Notes: generated from the letters alone by a model not told the origin. A stretch of 64,000 nucleotides of DNA from UBA4479 sp963974935 (GCA_963974935.1 CAXBEV010000001.1:372001-436000), one strand, 5' to 3'; numbered from the stretch's first letter, positions 45,850 to 54,158 are shown. Numbers and translations are program-made.

Positions 45850-46059
45850 ATGGCTAAAGGCACCGTTAAATGGTTCAATTCCGCTAAGGGTTATGGCTTC
45901 ATCGAGCCTGAAGATGGTTCGAAAGATGCATTCGTGCACATTTCTGCAGTCGAACGCGCCGGACTCAGCACTTTGAACGAAGGCCAAAAGGTCTCTTACG
46001 AAGTTCAGGCCGGTCAGAACGGTAAAAGTTCTGCCGAGAACCTGTCCGTAATCGATTAA
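45850..46059 (+). CDS. cspA: Cold-shock domain protein
   Basis: This 69-aa protein is a single cold-shock domain: MAKGTVKWFNSAKGYGFIEP contains RNP-1 (KGYGFIEP), and DAFVHISAVERAG contains RNP-2. It binds single-stranded RNA/DNA as a chaperone. I chose the ATG at 45850, which has AAGGA at good spacing; the frame is open further upstream, but that would give an atypical tail. A strong terminator follows. Confidence 0.96.
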   Translation: MAKGTVKWFNSAKGYGFIEPEDGSKDAFVHISAVERAGLSTLNEGQKVSYEVQAGQNGKSSAENLSVID

Positions 46060-46073
46060 GGTTCGAAAATGTG

Positions 46074-46117
46074 TCACCCCCGGCCTGCGCACGTCGCGGT
46101 CGGGGGTGATCGTTTTT
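46074..46117 (+). terminator. Rho-independent terminator after the cold-shock gene
   Basis: Arms tcacccccg and cgggggtga (46074-46082 and 46101-46109) form a GC-rich hairpin followed by tcgttttt. Confidence 0.85.
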
Positions 46118-46150
46118 GCGACACGACGCGTTTAAAGAGGACTCTTGAAA

Positions 46151-46405
46151 ATGATGACACCGATTAAAACCGGCCGCGAGACGGCGGAAGAGAAATTCGC
46201 TGCCGCGCAAAAGAAGACTAAAAAAGCGATTGCCGATAAAGAACAAGCGCAGATCGTCCGCGCCGGCCACACGGCTGAGCTGCGTGCGCGCCGTTTGGCA
46301 AAGCAAGCCGTCGACAAGAAAGCCGCAGATGCTGCCGCCGCTGAAAAGGCCGCTGCTAAAAAGCCTGCGAAAAAGAAAAAAGCCGCGGCTGCAGCCGAAG
46401 CCTAA
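46151..46405 (+). CDS. Small Lys/Ala-rich histone H1-like protein
   Basis: This protein of about 84 aa is very rich in Lys and Ala, especially in the C-terminal half with repeats such as AAEKAAAKKPAKKKKAAAAA. It has no hydrophobic core. Such tails resemble bacterial H1-like DNA- or RNA-binding proteins. The ATG at 46151 has AGAGGA upstream, and a second ATG follows directly. It sits just after the cold-shock gene and its terminator, so a link to nucleic-acid compaction in stress is plausible but unproven. Confidence 0.65.
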   Translation: MMTPIKTGRETAEEKFAAAQKKTKKAIADKEQAQIVRAGHTAELRARRLAKQAVDKKAADAAAAEKAAAKKPAKKKKAAAAAEA

Positions 46406-46407
46406 TA

Positions 46408-47016
46408 CTAATCGGGCCTCGGCATGTTTTGCATGCCCACGTAGCCCGGCAACGCTTCTATTCTACGTATCCATTCGTTCAGTGCGTCGTACGGCGACAT
46501 GTCCACATTGCCTTCCCACACCATCGCGGCATAGGGATAAACGGCGATGTCGGCAATCGTCGGGCGGTCGCAGGCGAGCCAGTCGTCGTCGCTGAGCCAA
46601 CTGTCTAGGACCCTCATCGCAGCGATTGAATTTTTGATCGCCGCTTCCGGATTAGCGTCGCGTTTGAATTTAACAATGGCCCGCGCAATCGCCGGGCCTG
46701 CCCACATTTCGTTCGCCGCAAACGACAGCCATTTCTGCACCGCGCCCATGCCTTCGGCATCATCGGGATACCACCCGGTATCGCCGTATTTTTTCGCGAG
46801 ATAGACCAAGATTGCTTGGCTGTCCCAAATCACGATGCCGTCGTCATCGATCATCGGTACTTTGCCGAGGGGATTCATCGTCAGGAAGGCGGGCGCCTTT
46901 TGCTCGCCTTCTAATAGGTTCACCGGTTTAATCTCGTGCTCGATACCAAGCAGAGATAAGAACAGCCGCACCTTGTGGCAATTGCCGGAGACTGGCGTGT
47001 CATAGAGCTTCAACAT
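46408..47016 (-). CDS. Glutathione S-transferase family protein
   Basis: This 202-aa protein has an N-terminal thioredoxin-like domain (MLKLYDTPVSGNCHKVRLFL, then NPLGKVPMIDDDGIVIWDSQ with the cis-Pro and the gamma-Glu-binding Asp-Ser) and a C-terminal helical domain (PTIADIAVYPYAAMVWEG). The active residue is Ser or Cys near position 10-12. I chose the ATG at 47016 with GGAAGG upstream; the longer frame to 47634 is antisense to the acyl-CoA dehydrogenase and is not real. It is divergent from that dehydrogenase gene. Confidence 0.92.
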   Translation of the reverse strand: MLKLYDTPVSGNCHKVRLFLSLLGIEHEIKPVNLLEGEQKAPAFLTMNPLGKVPMIDDDGIVIWDSQAILVYLAKKYGDTGWYPDDAEGMGAVQKWLSFAANEMWAGPAIARAIVKFKRDANPEAAIKNSIAAMRVLDSWLSDDDWLACDRPTIADIAVYPYAAMVWEGNVDMSPYDALNEWIRRIEALPGYVGMQNMPRPD

Positions 47017-47088
47017 CGATGCACCTTCCAATGAATATTGATTATGGACGTAGTTTTCATGGCGCGCGGCTTGGTGTAAACCGGAACC

Positions 47089-48255
47089 ATGACAAATATT
47101 GAAAATGACGATGATTTGTTGGCGATCCGCGAAAGCGTGGCCAAGCTGTGTGAAGGTTTTCCTGGCGAATATTGGCGTGAACTGGACCGAGAACGGGGCT
47201 ACCCGACCGCATTCGTCAACGCGTTGACCGAGGCCGGGTTCTTGGGATGCTTGATCCCTGAAGCCTACGGTGGCTCGGGCCTTGGCATCCGCGAAGCATC
47301 TGCGATCCTTGAGACCGTGCACCGTTCCGGTGGCAACGGGGCTGCGTGTCATGCACAGATGTACATTATGGGTGCCATGCTGCGCCATGGCAGCGAAGAG
47401 CAGAAGCAAACGTATCTGCCGGAAATTGCGACTGGACGGCTTAGGTTGCAGGCGTTTGGTGTCACCGAGCCGACCAGTGGCACCGACACGTCGCGCACCC
47501 GCACCACCGCGATCCGCGATGGTGACGACTATATCGTGAATGGCCAAAAGGTCTGGACATCCAGGGCCGAGCATTCCGATTTGATGCTGCTGTTGGCCCG
47601 CACCCAGCCTCGTGACGCCGGTAAAAAACCGCATGACGGCTTGTCGATTTTTTTAGTGGATATGCGTGAAGCCGTCGGCAACGGGCTGACCATCAAGCCG
47701 ATCCGCACCATGATCAATCACAATACCACGGAAATCTTTTTCGATGATTTACGGATTCCGGCGAACAGTCTGATCGGAGAAGAAGGGCGGGGCTTTCGCT
47801 ATATCTTGGACGGTATGAATGCCGAGCGGATTTTGATCGCGTCCGAATGTATCGGTGATGCGCGGTGGTTTATTTCAAAGGCCTCTGAGTATGCCAAGGA
47901 ACGCCGAGTCTTTGATCGCCCGATCGGGCAAAACCAGGGTATCCAGTTCCCGATTGCACAAAGCTATGCGGAAAGCGAAGCGGCCGCATTGATGACGCAA
48001 AAAGCAGCCGCCCTTTTTGATGCAGGCGCGCCATGTGGGGCTGAGGCGAACATGGCTAAGTACCTAGCCGCCGAGGCCTCATGGAAAGCGGGCGATGCCT
48101 GTATGCAGACCTTCGGCGGGTTTGCGTTCGCCGAGGAATATGACATCGAACGGAAGTTCCGGGAAACCCGGTTGTACCGAACCGCCCCGATCTCGTCCAA
48201 CCTGATTTTGTCGTACATTGCCGAACACGTGCTCGGTATGCCGCGCTCGTTTTAG
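47089..48255 (+). CDS. Acyl-CoA dehydrogenase
   Basis: This 388-aa flavoprotein has the middle-domain signature LQAFGVTEPTSGTDTSRTRT and the C-terminal catalytic region QTFGGFAFAEEYDIERKFRE. The N-terminal domain contains GFLGCLIPEAYGGSGLGIRE. It oxidises an acyl-CoA at the alpha-beta bond. It heads a three-gene operon with a HIBADH-like dehydrogenase and an MmgE/PrpD protein, suggesting breakdown of a branched or dicarboxylic acid. Confidence 0.93.
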   Translation: MTNIENDDDLLAIRESVAKLCEGFPGEYWRELDRERGYPTAFVNALTEAGFLGCLIPEAYGGSGLGIREASAILETVHRSGGNGAACHAQMYIMGAMLRHGSEEQKQTYLPEIATGRLRLQAFGVTEPTSGTDTSRTRTTAIRDGDDYIVNGQKVWTSRAEHSDLMLLLARTQPRDAGKKPHDGLSIFLVDMREAVGNGLTIKPIRTMINHNTTEIFFDDLRIPANSLIGEEGRGFRYILDGMNAERILIASECIGDARWFISKASEYAKERRVFDRPIGQNQGIQFPIAQSYAESEAAALMTQKAAALFDAGAPCGAEANMAKYLAAEASWKAGDACMQTFGGFAFAEEYDIERKFRETRLYRTAPISSNLILSYIAEHVLGMPRSF

Positions 48256-48303
48256 ATAACGTCGAGGATATCTTTAGCGTCATTGTCTTTGGGAGGGCAC
48301 CTC

Positions 48304-49191
48304 ATGCCAGAGCGCGTATTCGGTTTCATCGGCCTTGGGCAGATGGGTGGGCCCATGGCGGCCAATATCGTCGACGCAGGCTTCTCTCTTCATGTTTATG
48401 ATAAAGCCGGAACGCAGGGCCTTGCGCCTCGCACTGCCATCATTTCCGGTAGTGCCGCGAAATTGGCAGAGACGTGCGATACGATCTTTTTGTGTATCCC
48501 AAATGGCGCCGTGTCAGCAGAACTTGCCCGCGAAATTACGAATGTCGGGAACGCCCGCGTCAATACGATTATCGACTTGTCGACCATCGGTAGCGAAGCG
48601 ACCATCGCGGTCGAGGCCATCTTTAAAGGCGCGGAAATGGCTTATGTTGACGCCCCGGTATCCGGTGGGCGCAAAGGCGCCGTCGCGGCGACCATCAGCC
48701 TAATGTGGGCGGGTCCAAAGATCTTATTCGACGCGCATCAAGACGTCCTTCGTAGCTTTATCAAAAGTGCATTTTTCATAAGTGAACGTCCGGGTGACGG
48801 GCAAACGCTGAAAATGCTGAATAATTTTTTATCCGCGACCGCAATGGTGGCAACCGCCGAGGCCGTGACATTCGGCATGTCTCGCGGGCTCGATATGAAA
48901 ACCATCCTTGATGTCGTGAATGTGTCGAGCGGACATAACACAGCGACCAGTATCAAATTTCCAGATCAGGTCTTAACTGAAAAATTTGACGCGGGATTCC
49001 CGACGTCGTTGATTACCAAGGACGTCAGATTGTACATAGAAAACGTCTTGCAAGAAGGAACGGCAAGTTACGTGGCTCGGCATGTTTTCGAAGTTATGAA
49101 TGCGTGTAACGCGCGCATCCCAGATGAGGACTTTACGCGCATTTTTGAATTTGTGCGGGACGGTGGGGAAGATACCATTGATCTCTCCTGA
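48304..49191 (+). CDS. NAD(P)-dependent beta-hydroxyacid dehydrogenase (HIBADH-like)
   Basis: This protein of about 295 aa starts with the Rossmann motif FGFIGLGQMGGPMAANIVDA. It has YVDAPVSGGRKGAVAA with the catalytic-loop Ser, and the catalytic Lys in LKMLNNFLSATAMVATAEA. The family includes 3-hydroxyisobutyrate dehydrogenase and tartronate semialdehyde reductase. I chose the ATG at 48304, with GGGAGG upstream. Its place between ACAD and MmgE/PrpD genes suggests oxidation of a hydroxy-acid intermediate. Confidence 0.9.
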   Translation: MPERVFGFIGLGQMGGPMAANIVDAGFSLHVYDKAGTQGLAPRTAIISGSAAKLAETCDTIFLCIPNGAVSAELAREITNVGNARVNTIIDLSTIGSEATIAVEAIFKGAEMAYVDAPVSGGRKGAVAATISLMWAGPKILFDAHQDVLRSFIKSAFFISERPGDGQTLKMLNNFLSATAMVATAEAVTFGMSRGLDMKTILDVVNVSSGHNTATSIKFPDQVLTEKFDAGFPTSLITKDVRLYIENVLQEGTASYVARHVFEVMNACNARIPDEDFTRIFEFVRDGGEDTIDLS

Positions 49192-49224
49192 TCCCTCCAG
49201 ACGCATGAGCCGGATGTGAATAGA

Positions 49225-50619
49225 ATGACCAACGAAAAAGAATCTCATCTTCATGAGTCCCAGCAGCTTGCCGCGTTTGCCAGCCAATTGCAGTTTGAGC
49301 ACATACCGGATGCCGCAATCCGTCGTATAAAGCTGTGCCTGCTTGACGCTGCGGGGTGTGCGCTTTTTGCGTCGACCTTGCCGTGGGGGAAAATTCTCAG
49401 TGACTATGTGATCGATCAACAAGGGCGCGAACAGGCCTACATTTGGGGGCGCCATCAGCGCGTTCCCGCGGCGATGGCTGCACTTGTGAACGGTACGCTG
49501 ATACATGGTTTCGAATTAGACGATTTGCATAAAGCATCAATCTTGCACCCAAGTAGCGCCGTGATGCCTGCTGCTCTGGCGATTGCTGAAGCGCAGGGCG
49601 GCATAAGCGGACGCGCATTTCTTACCGCGTGCGTTGCCGGGTTCGAGGTTGGCGCACGCGCCGGTATGAGTTTGGGTACCGCACACCTTGTGCAAGGTTT
49701 TCATCCTACCGGCACCAACGGCACCGTTGCCGCCGCCGCTGCCGCAGGCCGCTTGCTTGGCCTTGATCCAAAACAGATGGAACATGCCATCAGCATTGCT
49801 GCGACGCAGGCCTCGGGTTTGATGGCGGCGCAGTTTGAATCCATGGTCAAGCGTATGCATGCCGGGCGCGCATCACAGTCTGGGGTCTATGGTGCGGAGT
49901 TAGCCCAACGTGGATTTACCGGCATTGATGACGTGTTCGAGACGGCCTACGGCGGCTATTGCTCGACGTTTAGCACGATGCCAAACTCGGCGATTATTGC
50001 GCAAGACTTGGGCACCGTGTTTGAAACCGAAAAGGTTGGCTTCAAGGTCTATTCTTGCTGTGGCAGTTGCCACACCTCAGTTGAGGCCGCCCGACGAATC
50101 CGAGCGCGGCAAAAAATTGCACCGGCTGATATTGAACGTATCGAAGTTTCATCCAGCATGGCCACCCTTCTTCATGTCGGTTGGCCCTACGAGCCGCGCA
50201 GCATTACCTCTGCTCAAATGAACCTACCTTATTGTTTGGCGGTCACATTAATCGATGGCGATGCTTTCGTTGAACAATTTACGGCTGAGCGGATTGTTGA
50301 AAAATCCGTGTGTGCGTTGGCATCTCGCGTTGAAGTGAAACATGATAGCGCCTTTGACGCCCTCGGCCCGTCAGGTCGGCATAAGGTGCACGTTGCCATT
50401 CATATGAAGAACGGCGTTTGTCTTGAGGAGACGGTCGATCATGCCAAGGGCAGCGATCAGAATCCTCTTACGCCGGATGAAGTCGTCGAGAAGTTTCATC
50501 GCATCGCCTCTTCTGTGTGTGGAGAGGCCTGGTCCACAGATGCCCTTGATGTGATAATGTCACTTGAGGCGCGGCCTTCAACGAGCCCACTTAGCGATCT
50601 TTTGAGTCGGTCAAATTAG
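49225..50619 (+). CDS. MmgE/PrpD family protein
   Basis: This protein of about 464 aa has the MmgE/PrpD signatures: CLLDAAGCALFASTLPWGK, NGTLIHGFELDDLHKASILH, and the small-domain segment KVYSCCGSCHTSVEAARRI. The family includes 2-methylcitrate dehydratase, cis-aconitate decarboxylase and immune-responsive gene 1. The substrate here is unknown. The ATG at 49225 was chosen; a GTG at 49216 is in frame. It is the last gene of the operon starting at 47089. Confidence 0.87.
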   Translation: MTNEKESHLHESQQLAAFASQLQFEHIPDAAIRRIKLCLLDAAGCALFASTLPWGKILSDYVIDQQGREQAYIWGRHQRVPAAMAALVNGTLIHGFELDDLHKASILHPSSAVMPAALAIAEAQGGISGRAFLTACVAGFEVGARAGMSLGTAHLVQGFHPTGTNGTVAAAAAAGRLLGLDPKQMEHAISIAATQASGLMAAQFESMVKRMHAGRASQSGVYGAELAQRGFTGIDDVFETAYGGYCSTFSTMPNSAIIAQDLGTVFETEKVGFKVYSCCGSCHTSVEAARRIRARQKIAPADIERIEVSSSMATLLHVGWPYEPRSITSAQMNLPYCLAVTLIDGDAFVEQFTAERIVEKSVCALASRVEVKHDSAFDALGPSGRHKVHVAIHMKNGVCLEETVDHAKGSDQNPLTPDEVVEKFHRIASSVCGEAWSTDALDVIMSLEARPSTSPLSDLLSRSN

Positions 50620-50720
50620 CGAAGCGCGGCACAAGGGTGCATCCCTAAAAATCGACTCGAAATATTCTGATGCAAGTCAGTCCTTAAGAAAGCCAATAGA
50701 TCGGTTTATCGCCGCCTGAC

Positions 50721-51704
50721 CTAGTTGGCGGCCCTGTGCGCACGCCAGTCGGCAAGTTGTCGGCGGCGGGCTTCGGCGAAGCTTTCTTCACGGTCGTCTT
50801 TTGTGAATTCCGTTAGCTCACGTTCGCGGCGTGCCTGCAGTTCCGCTTGGCGCAGGGTAAGCAGGTGCTGCAATTGTTCGGACCGCCCGCGCGCGTTGCG
50901 CCACGCTTCCATCTGACGGGCCCGTTTTACGTCGGGATCAAGGTCGTCACGGAGTTGTCGGGCGGCGGTCTTTAGCGTCTTAAAACGTGCATTCAGCGCC
51001 GCCGTGCGGGCGCGGTCGATGGGCGCGATGGTGAAGGTGGATGGCGTCTTTTCAGGTTCCGGCGCCATGCGACGCGCGAGGCCCGGGTTCGGCTGGCCGT
51101 TCAAGGACGCCCAGAATTTTTCAACCTTGCCCCGATAGTACATGGTGCGTTCCGGCGTGAACGAGTGGTAGTGACCTGCGGCCTCGCCCCATGAGCCCGT
51201 GTTCTCGCGAAGACTGATCAAGAACTTGGCGGCATAGGCGGCATTTATGTCCGGGTCCATAGCATCTTCGACGCTTCGGAAATGTTGCCCGTGATACTGC
51301 ATGTTTACCTGCATGCAGCCGACATCGATGTTCTGCACACCTTTGGCCTGTAGGCGACGGACTTCACGCATAGCGGCGGCTTTGTTCGGGAAATATGTGC
51401 CGGGCCCGCCGGACGTGACGGTCCAGGGCCAGGCACGGACACGCTTGTGGGTCGCAGACCAGCGTCCGGATTCGGTCATGGATATGGCTTGCAGGAGTTT
51501 CTCCGGCACCTCGGAAATCCGCTCCCAACGCGATGCCGCGCGTTCACAGAGCTGATGTGTACGTTCGGTCTCGGCGGCTGTCATCGCAGATATGCCCGGC
51601 GTGGTCGTTGATGCCTGGGCCTGCGCGGCGCCGGCAAGCATCAATACCGCGGCGCCAATACCTACGCCAAAGAATCTCCACCAGAATTTCATGTCTATAT
51701 TCAT
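50721..51704 (-). CDS. Exported lytic transglycosylase (SLT domain)
   Basis: This 327-aa protein has a signal peptide (residues about 5-30, cleavage after AQAQA). The SLT/lysozyme-like domain has the catalytic Glu in LLQAISMTESGRWS and GVQNIDVGCMQVNMQYHG, then AAYAAKFLISLRENTGSWGE and AAGHYHSFTP. A C-terminal region of about 110 residues is highly charged and probably coiled coil. The enzyme cleaves peptidoglycan glycan strands. The start is either the ATG at 51704 or the one at 51692. Confidence 0.87.
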   Translation of the reverse strand: MNIDMKFWWRFFGVGIGAAVLMLAGAAQAQASTTTPGISAMTAAETERTHQLCERAASRWERISEVPEKLLQAISMTESGRWSATHKRVRAWPWTVTSGGPGTYFPNKAAAMREVRRLQAKGVQNIDVGCMQVNMQYHGQHFRSVEDAMDPDINAAYAAKFLISLRENTGSWGEAAGHYHSFTPERTMYYRGKVEKFWASLNGQPNPGLARRMAPEPEKTPSTFTIAPIDRARTAALNARFKTLKTAARQLRDDLDPDVKRARQMEAWRNARGRSEQLQHLLTLRQAELQARRERELTEFTKDDREESFAEARRRQLADWRAHRAAN

Positions 51705-51879
51705 TGTGCTCGCTCAATGCCTCTCCAAAAGAGCTAAGCAATACCCTTGCCAACTTGTTGGTCCGCTTAGGGAATGCTCTGGGCATAGAGTCTCTGAATA
51801 AGGTCAATGAACCCTTAAGATCGGCTGTATATTTAAGTGTATTGACGTGCAGTTGCGATGTAGGTGTCAACTAGGCGTG

Positions 51880-52075
51880 ATAAAAAAGTCACGGGTATGG
51901 GCAAGATTTGTTCGTTCTGTAAAATGTGCATTTTTTATTTGCATGAAGAACAAAACGGTTTAAGTTGTGCATTGCAACATCGTTATTGAGTTGCTTTCGA
52001 GCTCTCAAGGTGTTGCAAACTTGGATGTTTCCTCCCAAACACTCGGGCCGTGCCGTAGGCACGGCCCTTTTTTTG
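51880..52075 (+). ncRNA. Candidate small RNA ending at an orphan terminator
   Basis: The 441-bp gap between the transglycosylase start (51704) and the GNAT stop (52146) holds no convincing protein gene. It does contain a perfect 10-bp stem (gggccgtgcc / ggcacggccc, 52045-52054 and 52058-52067) followed by seven T residues, i.e. a plus-strand Rho-independent terminator. No plus-strand gene lies upstream to use it, and the 150-200 bp before it is AT-rich. This suggests a small RNA, with an uncertain 5' end. Confidence 0.4.
52045..52074 (+). terminator. Orphan Rho-independent terminator
   Basis: A perfect 10-bp GC-rich stem with a 3-nt gta loop is followed by TTTTTTT on the plus strand. Both neighbouring genes are on the minus strand. 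Confidence 0.85.
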
Positions 52076-52145
52076 CCCGGCAAATAGTGCAGTGCAGCAG
52101 AGCAATTGTGCGAAATTGCACGTGACTAGGTGTCTTGGGCGGCCG

Positions 52146-52706
52146 TTAGGGTTGGGTTTTGGCCCCGTCGCCGAGTGCGCGCTGCATCAGCACCTGATCC
52201 ATCCAGCGTTCAAATTTAAAACCGATGTTTTCCACGAGCCCGACATGGCGAAATCCCATTTTTTCGTGAAATCGGATGGATTGCTGGTTTTGCGAGTCGC
52301 CGACCACGGCAATCATCTGGCGAAACCCACGCGCCGTACACGATTCGATTAAGGCCTGCATCAATGTGTGCCCGACGCCGCCCCGGCGTTCGGCTTCATT
52401 CACATAGATCGAATGCTCGACGGTGTAACGATACGCGGGCCTTGGACGATAGGCGCCAGCGTAGGCATAGCCCGCAACGCGCCCATTGATCAGTGCCAGT
52501 AGATAAGGATAGCCGCCGGCCAACAACGCTTTGGCGCGGTCTGTCATGTCGACACGGTCTGGCGGCGTCAGTTCCCAACTTGAGGTCCCGTGCAAAACGT
52601 GATGCCCATAAATCGCGGTGATCGCGTCAATATATTGATCGATGGTCGTCTCAGTGAGGGTGCGAATCTCTAAGTTGCCTACGTCGCCGGGCGCTTGCGT
52701 TACCAT
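52146..52706 (-). CDS. GNAT-family N-acetyltransferase (phosphinothricin acetyltransferase-like)
   Basis: This 186-aa protein has the GNAT fold with the acetyl-CoA loop in VNEAERRGGVGHTLMQALIE. Pat-like features include ITAIYGHHVLHGTSSWELTP near the start and MIAVVGDSQNQQSIRFHEKM later. The ATG at 52706 lies 1 bp past the upstream stop, so the gene is coupled to the FGAH gene. It may acetylate an amino-acid analogue such as methionine sulfoximine. Confidence 0.87.
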   Translation of the reverse strand: MVTQAPGDVGNLEIRTLTETTIDQYIDAITAIYGHHVLHGTSSWELTPPDRVDMTDRAKALLAGGYPYLLALINGRVAGYAYAGAYRPRPAYRYTVEHSIYVNEAERRGGVGHTLMQALIESCTARGFRQMIAVVGDSQNQQSIRFHEKMGFRHVGLVENIGFKFERWMDQVLMQRALGDGAKTQP

Positions 52707-52707
52707 G

Positions 52708-53628
52708 TCACTCGGCGGCCCAAGCGGGCGCCAGCACACTTGGGTCTAACGAAGTCAGGTGTGCGACCAAGATCCGCATCCGTTCCGTTAGGCGCGCATA
52801 GCCCGCATTTGGGCGGATCGTCGATTCGTCCATATACAGCGCGCGGTTGATTTCGATCTGCAAGGTCTGCACACCATCCAGGGTGCGCGCATAGTTGCGG
52901 GTTGTGAAGCCGCCGGCATAGGGCTTGTTGCGAGTCACGTTGAGTCCGAGATTGTGCAGCGTACGTTCCGCCGACAAGCTGACGTCGCGCGCGCAGGTCG
53001 AGCCATGACAATCCCCCAGCACGATATCCGCTTGCGTTTGATGGCCAACGGGAATCATCGACGGCATGGAATGGCAATCAATCAGTAAGCAACACCCGAA
53101 CGACGTCACTGCATCGTCGATAAGTCCCCGCAGGGCGTCGTGATAGGGGTCATAACAGGTACGGATGCGCGCGCTGACTTCGTCGAAATCGAGCGGCCCG
53201 GCATAAATTTCCGCCCCGCCTGCGACAATTTTCGCAACCGTGCCGAGCCCGGCCGCAACCCGGGGCGAGGTCGTGTTCACCCAATCCGGCAGCGGCCCTG
53301 CAAACATCGCCGGATCAAGCTCGAACGGTTCGCGATTGGCGTCCACATACGCGCGGGGAAAGTGCGCGCGTAACAGCGGCGCGCCGAAATCGGTGACGCA
53401 GGCAAATATTTCATCGATGAACGCGTCTTCCGAGCGGCGGATCGCTTTGTCATCAAGCCCCGACGACGCCAAGAACCCGGACGGATACCGACGCCCCGAA
53501 TGCGGCGATGCAAACACCACCGGCGTCGTCACCCGTGCCGGGCGCAATACGTCGAACACGGCGTCCGCCGCCGCGCGCTCAGGCGTGGCACCCGGCGCAA
53601 TTTCGGGATCGTTATAAGTTGGCGACAT
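52708..53628 (-). CDS. N-formylglutamate amidohydrolase family protein
   Basis: This protein of about 306 aa has the FGAH domain: VVFASPHSGRRYPSGFL, RAHFPRAYVDANREPFELDP, LLIDCHSMPSMI and GFTTRNYARTLDGVQTLQIE. It is a divergent, longer relative of the HutG-like protein at 19304. I chose the ATG at 53628; the frame is open to 53805, but that part covers an 11-bp tandem repeat and does not look like protein. It is coupled to the GNAT gene downstream. Confidence 0.85.
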   Translation of the reverse strand: MSPTYNDPEIAPGATPERAAADAVFDVLRPARVTTPVVFASPHSGRRYPSGFLASSGLDDKAIRRSEDAFIDEIFACVTDFGAPLLRAHFPRAYVDANREPFELDPAMFAGPLPDWVNTTSPRVAAGLGTVAKIVAGGAEIYAGPLDFDEVSARIRTCYDPYHDALRGLIDDAVTSFGCCLLIDCHSMPSMIPVGHQTQADIVLGDCHGSTCARDVSLSAERTLHNLGLNVTRNKPYAGGFTTRNYARTLDGVQTLQIEINRALYMDESTIRPNAGYARLTERMRILVAHLTSLDPSVLAPAWAAE

Positions 53629-53742
53629 GTGGGGGGCTAAGTCCTCAGCGGTGAAGTCAGAAACGTGACAAGAATTAAAGCCGCGCAAATCCCGACTGGC
53701 AAGGGTTTCAGGCGAACCTGGTGTTTTCAACGGGCCGGACCA

Positions 53743-53790
53743 GCGCCTAACTTGCGCCTGACTTACGCCCGACCTGCGCCCGACCTGCGC
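53743..53790. repeat. 11-bp tandem repeat, about four copies
   Basis: Four successive 11-bp units of the type gcgccYgacYt are seen (gcgcctaactt, gcgcctgactt, acgcccgacct, gcgcccgacct), followed by a partial gcgc. They lie between the FGAH gene and tRNA-Val. Confidence 0.75.
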
Positions 53791-53892
53791 ATGGCTTTTT
53801 TGCATTCAATTCCTTGCGTTTCGCCATTGTCTTGGCTACAAACCCCTAGCCTTGCTTCGGTGGTTTTGCCGCCGGACTGCACGGCACCGAAA

Positions 53893-53915
53893 AAATCGTT
53901 AAATCATAACGATTT
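53893..53915. promoter_or_regulatory. Inverted repeat just upstream of tRNA-Val
   Basis: Arms aaatcgtt (53893-53900) and aacgattt (53908-53915) flank a 7-nt spacer and end 3 bp before the tRNA. This could overlap the tRNA promoter -10 region or be a protein-binding site. It is outside the island. Confidence 0.4.
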
Positions 53916-53918
53916 AAA

Positions 53919-53993
53919 GGGCGCGTAGCTCAGCGGGAGAGCACCTCGTTGACATCGAGGGGGTCACTGGTTCAATCCCAGTCGTGCCCACCA
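53919..53993 (+). tRNA. tRNA-Val (anticodon GAC)
   Basis: The 75-nt sequence folds as a full cloverleaf. The acceptor GGGCGCG pairs with CGTGCCC (one G-U), the D stem is GCTC/GAGC, the anticodon stem CCTCG/CGAGG carries loop TTGACAT (anticodon GAC), and the T stem ACTGG/CCAGT has loop TTCAATC. The 3' CCA is encoded. A hairpin terminator follows. The 3' 47 nt belong to a direct repeat that also occurs at 63154, so this gene is the integration site of the island. Confidence 0.97.
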
Positions 53994-54040
53994 TGTGAAA
54001 ACCCTCGGGAAACCGGGGGTTTTTGCTTATCAAATCAACC
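53947..54040. repeat. attL: 94-bp perfect direct repeat (tRNA 3' part plus terminator)
   Basis: Positions 53947-54040 are identical to 63154-63247. Similarity continues, with differences, to about 54230 and 63437. The core includes the anticodon-loop-to-CCA part of tRNA-Val and its terminator. Confidence 0.93.
53998..54024 (+). terminator. tRNA-Val terminator
   Basis: Arms accctcgg and ccgggggt form an 8-bp stem with one U-G pair, a gaaa loop and a T-run. The same hairpin is copied at 63205-63231 in the right repeat. Confidence 0.85.
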
Positions 54041-54135
54041 CTTCTCAATCTTGATTCTAGTGTGGTTTTCACACTTTTCCAGCACCAACTGTGAAATCGT
54101 AAACGAGGTCGCCAGAGCCTGACGGCTCGCTGTGT

Positions 54136-54158
54136 CTCTCCCGCTGAGCTACGCGCCC
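54136..54158 (-). repeat. Inverted copy of the tRNA-Val 5' part (tRNA-like remnant)
   Basis: Read on the minus strand, 54158 to 54136 is identical over 23 nt to the first 23 nt of tRNA-Val (53919-53941). The minus-strand sequence then departs, passes a small hairpin (gagcc gtca ggctc) and contains acctcgttta, which recalls the anticodon arm. It therefore looks like a degenerate tRNA gene with an insertion. A more decayed version of the same segment is at about 63343-63365. Confidence 0.75.

Noticed and set aside
47017..47634. Upstream extension of the GST reading frame
   Set aside because: It lies antisense to a well-supported acyl-CoA dehydrogenase gene, and a ribosome-binding site supports the start at 47016.
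51544..51870. Minus-strand 108-aa frame near the transglycosylase start
   Set aside because: It overlaps the transglycosylase signal-peptide region in another frame, and its sequence has no protein-like pattern.
53743..53790. CRISPR-like array
   Set aside because: Units are only 11 bp, directly abutting and without spacers.
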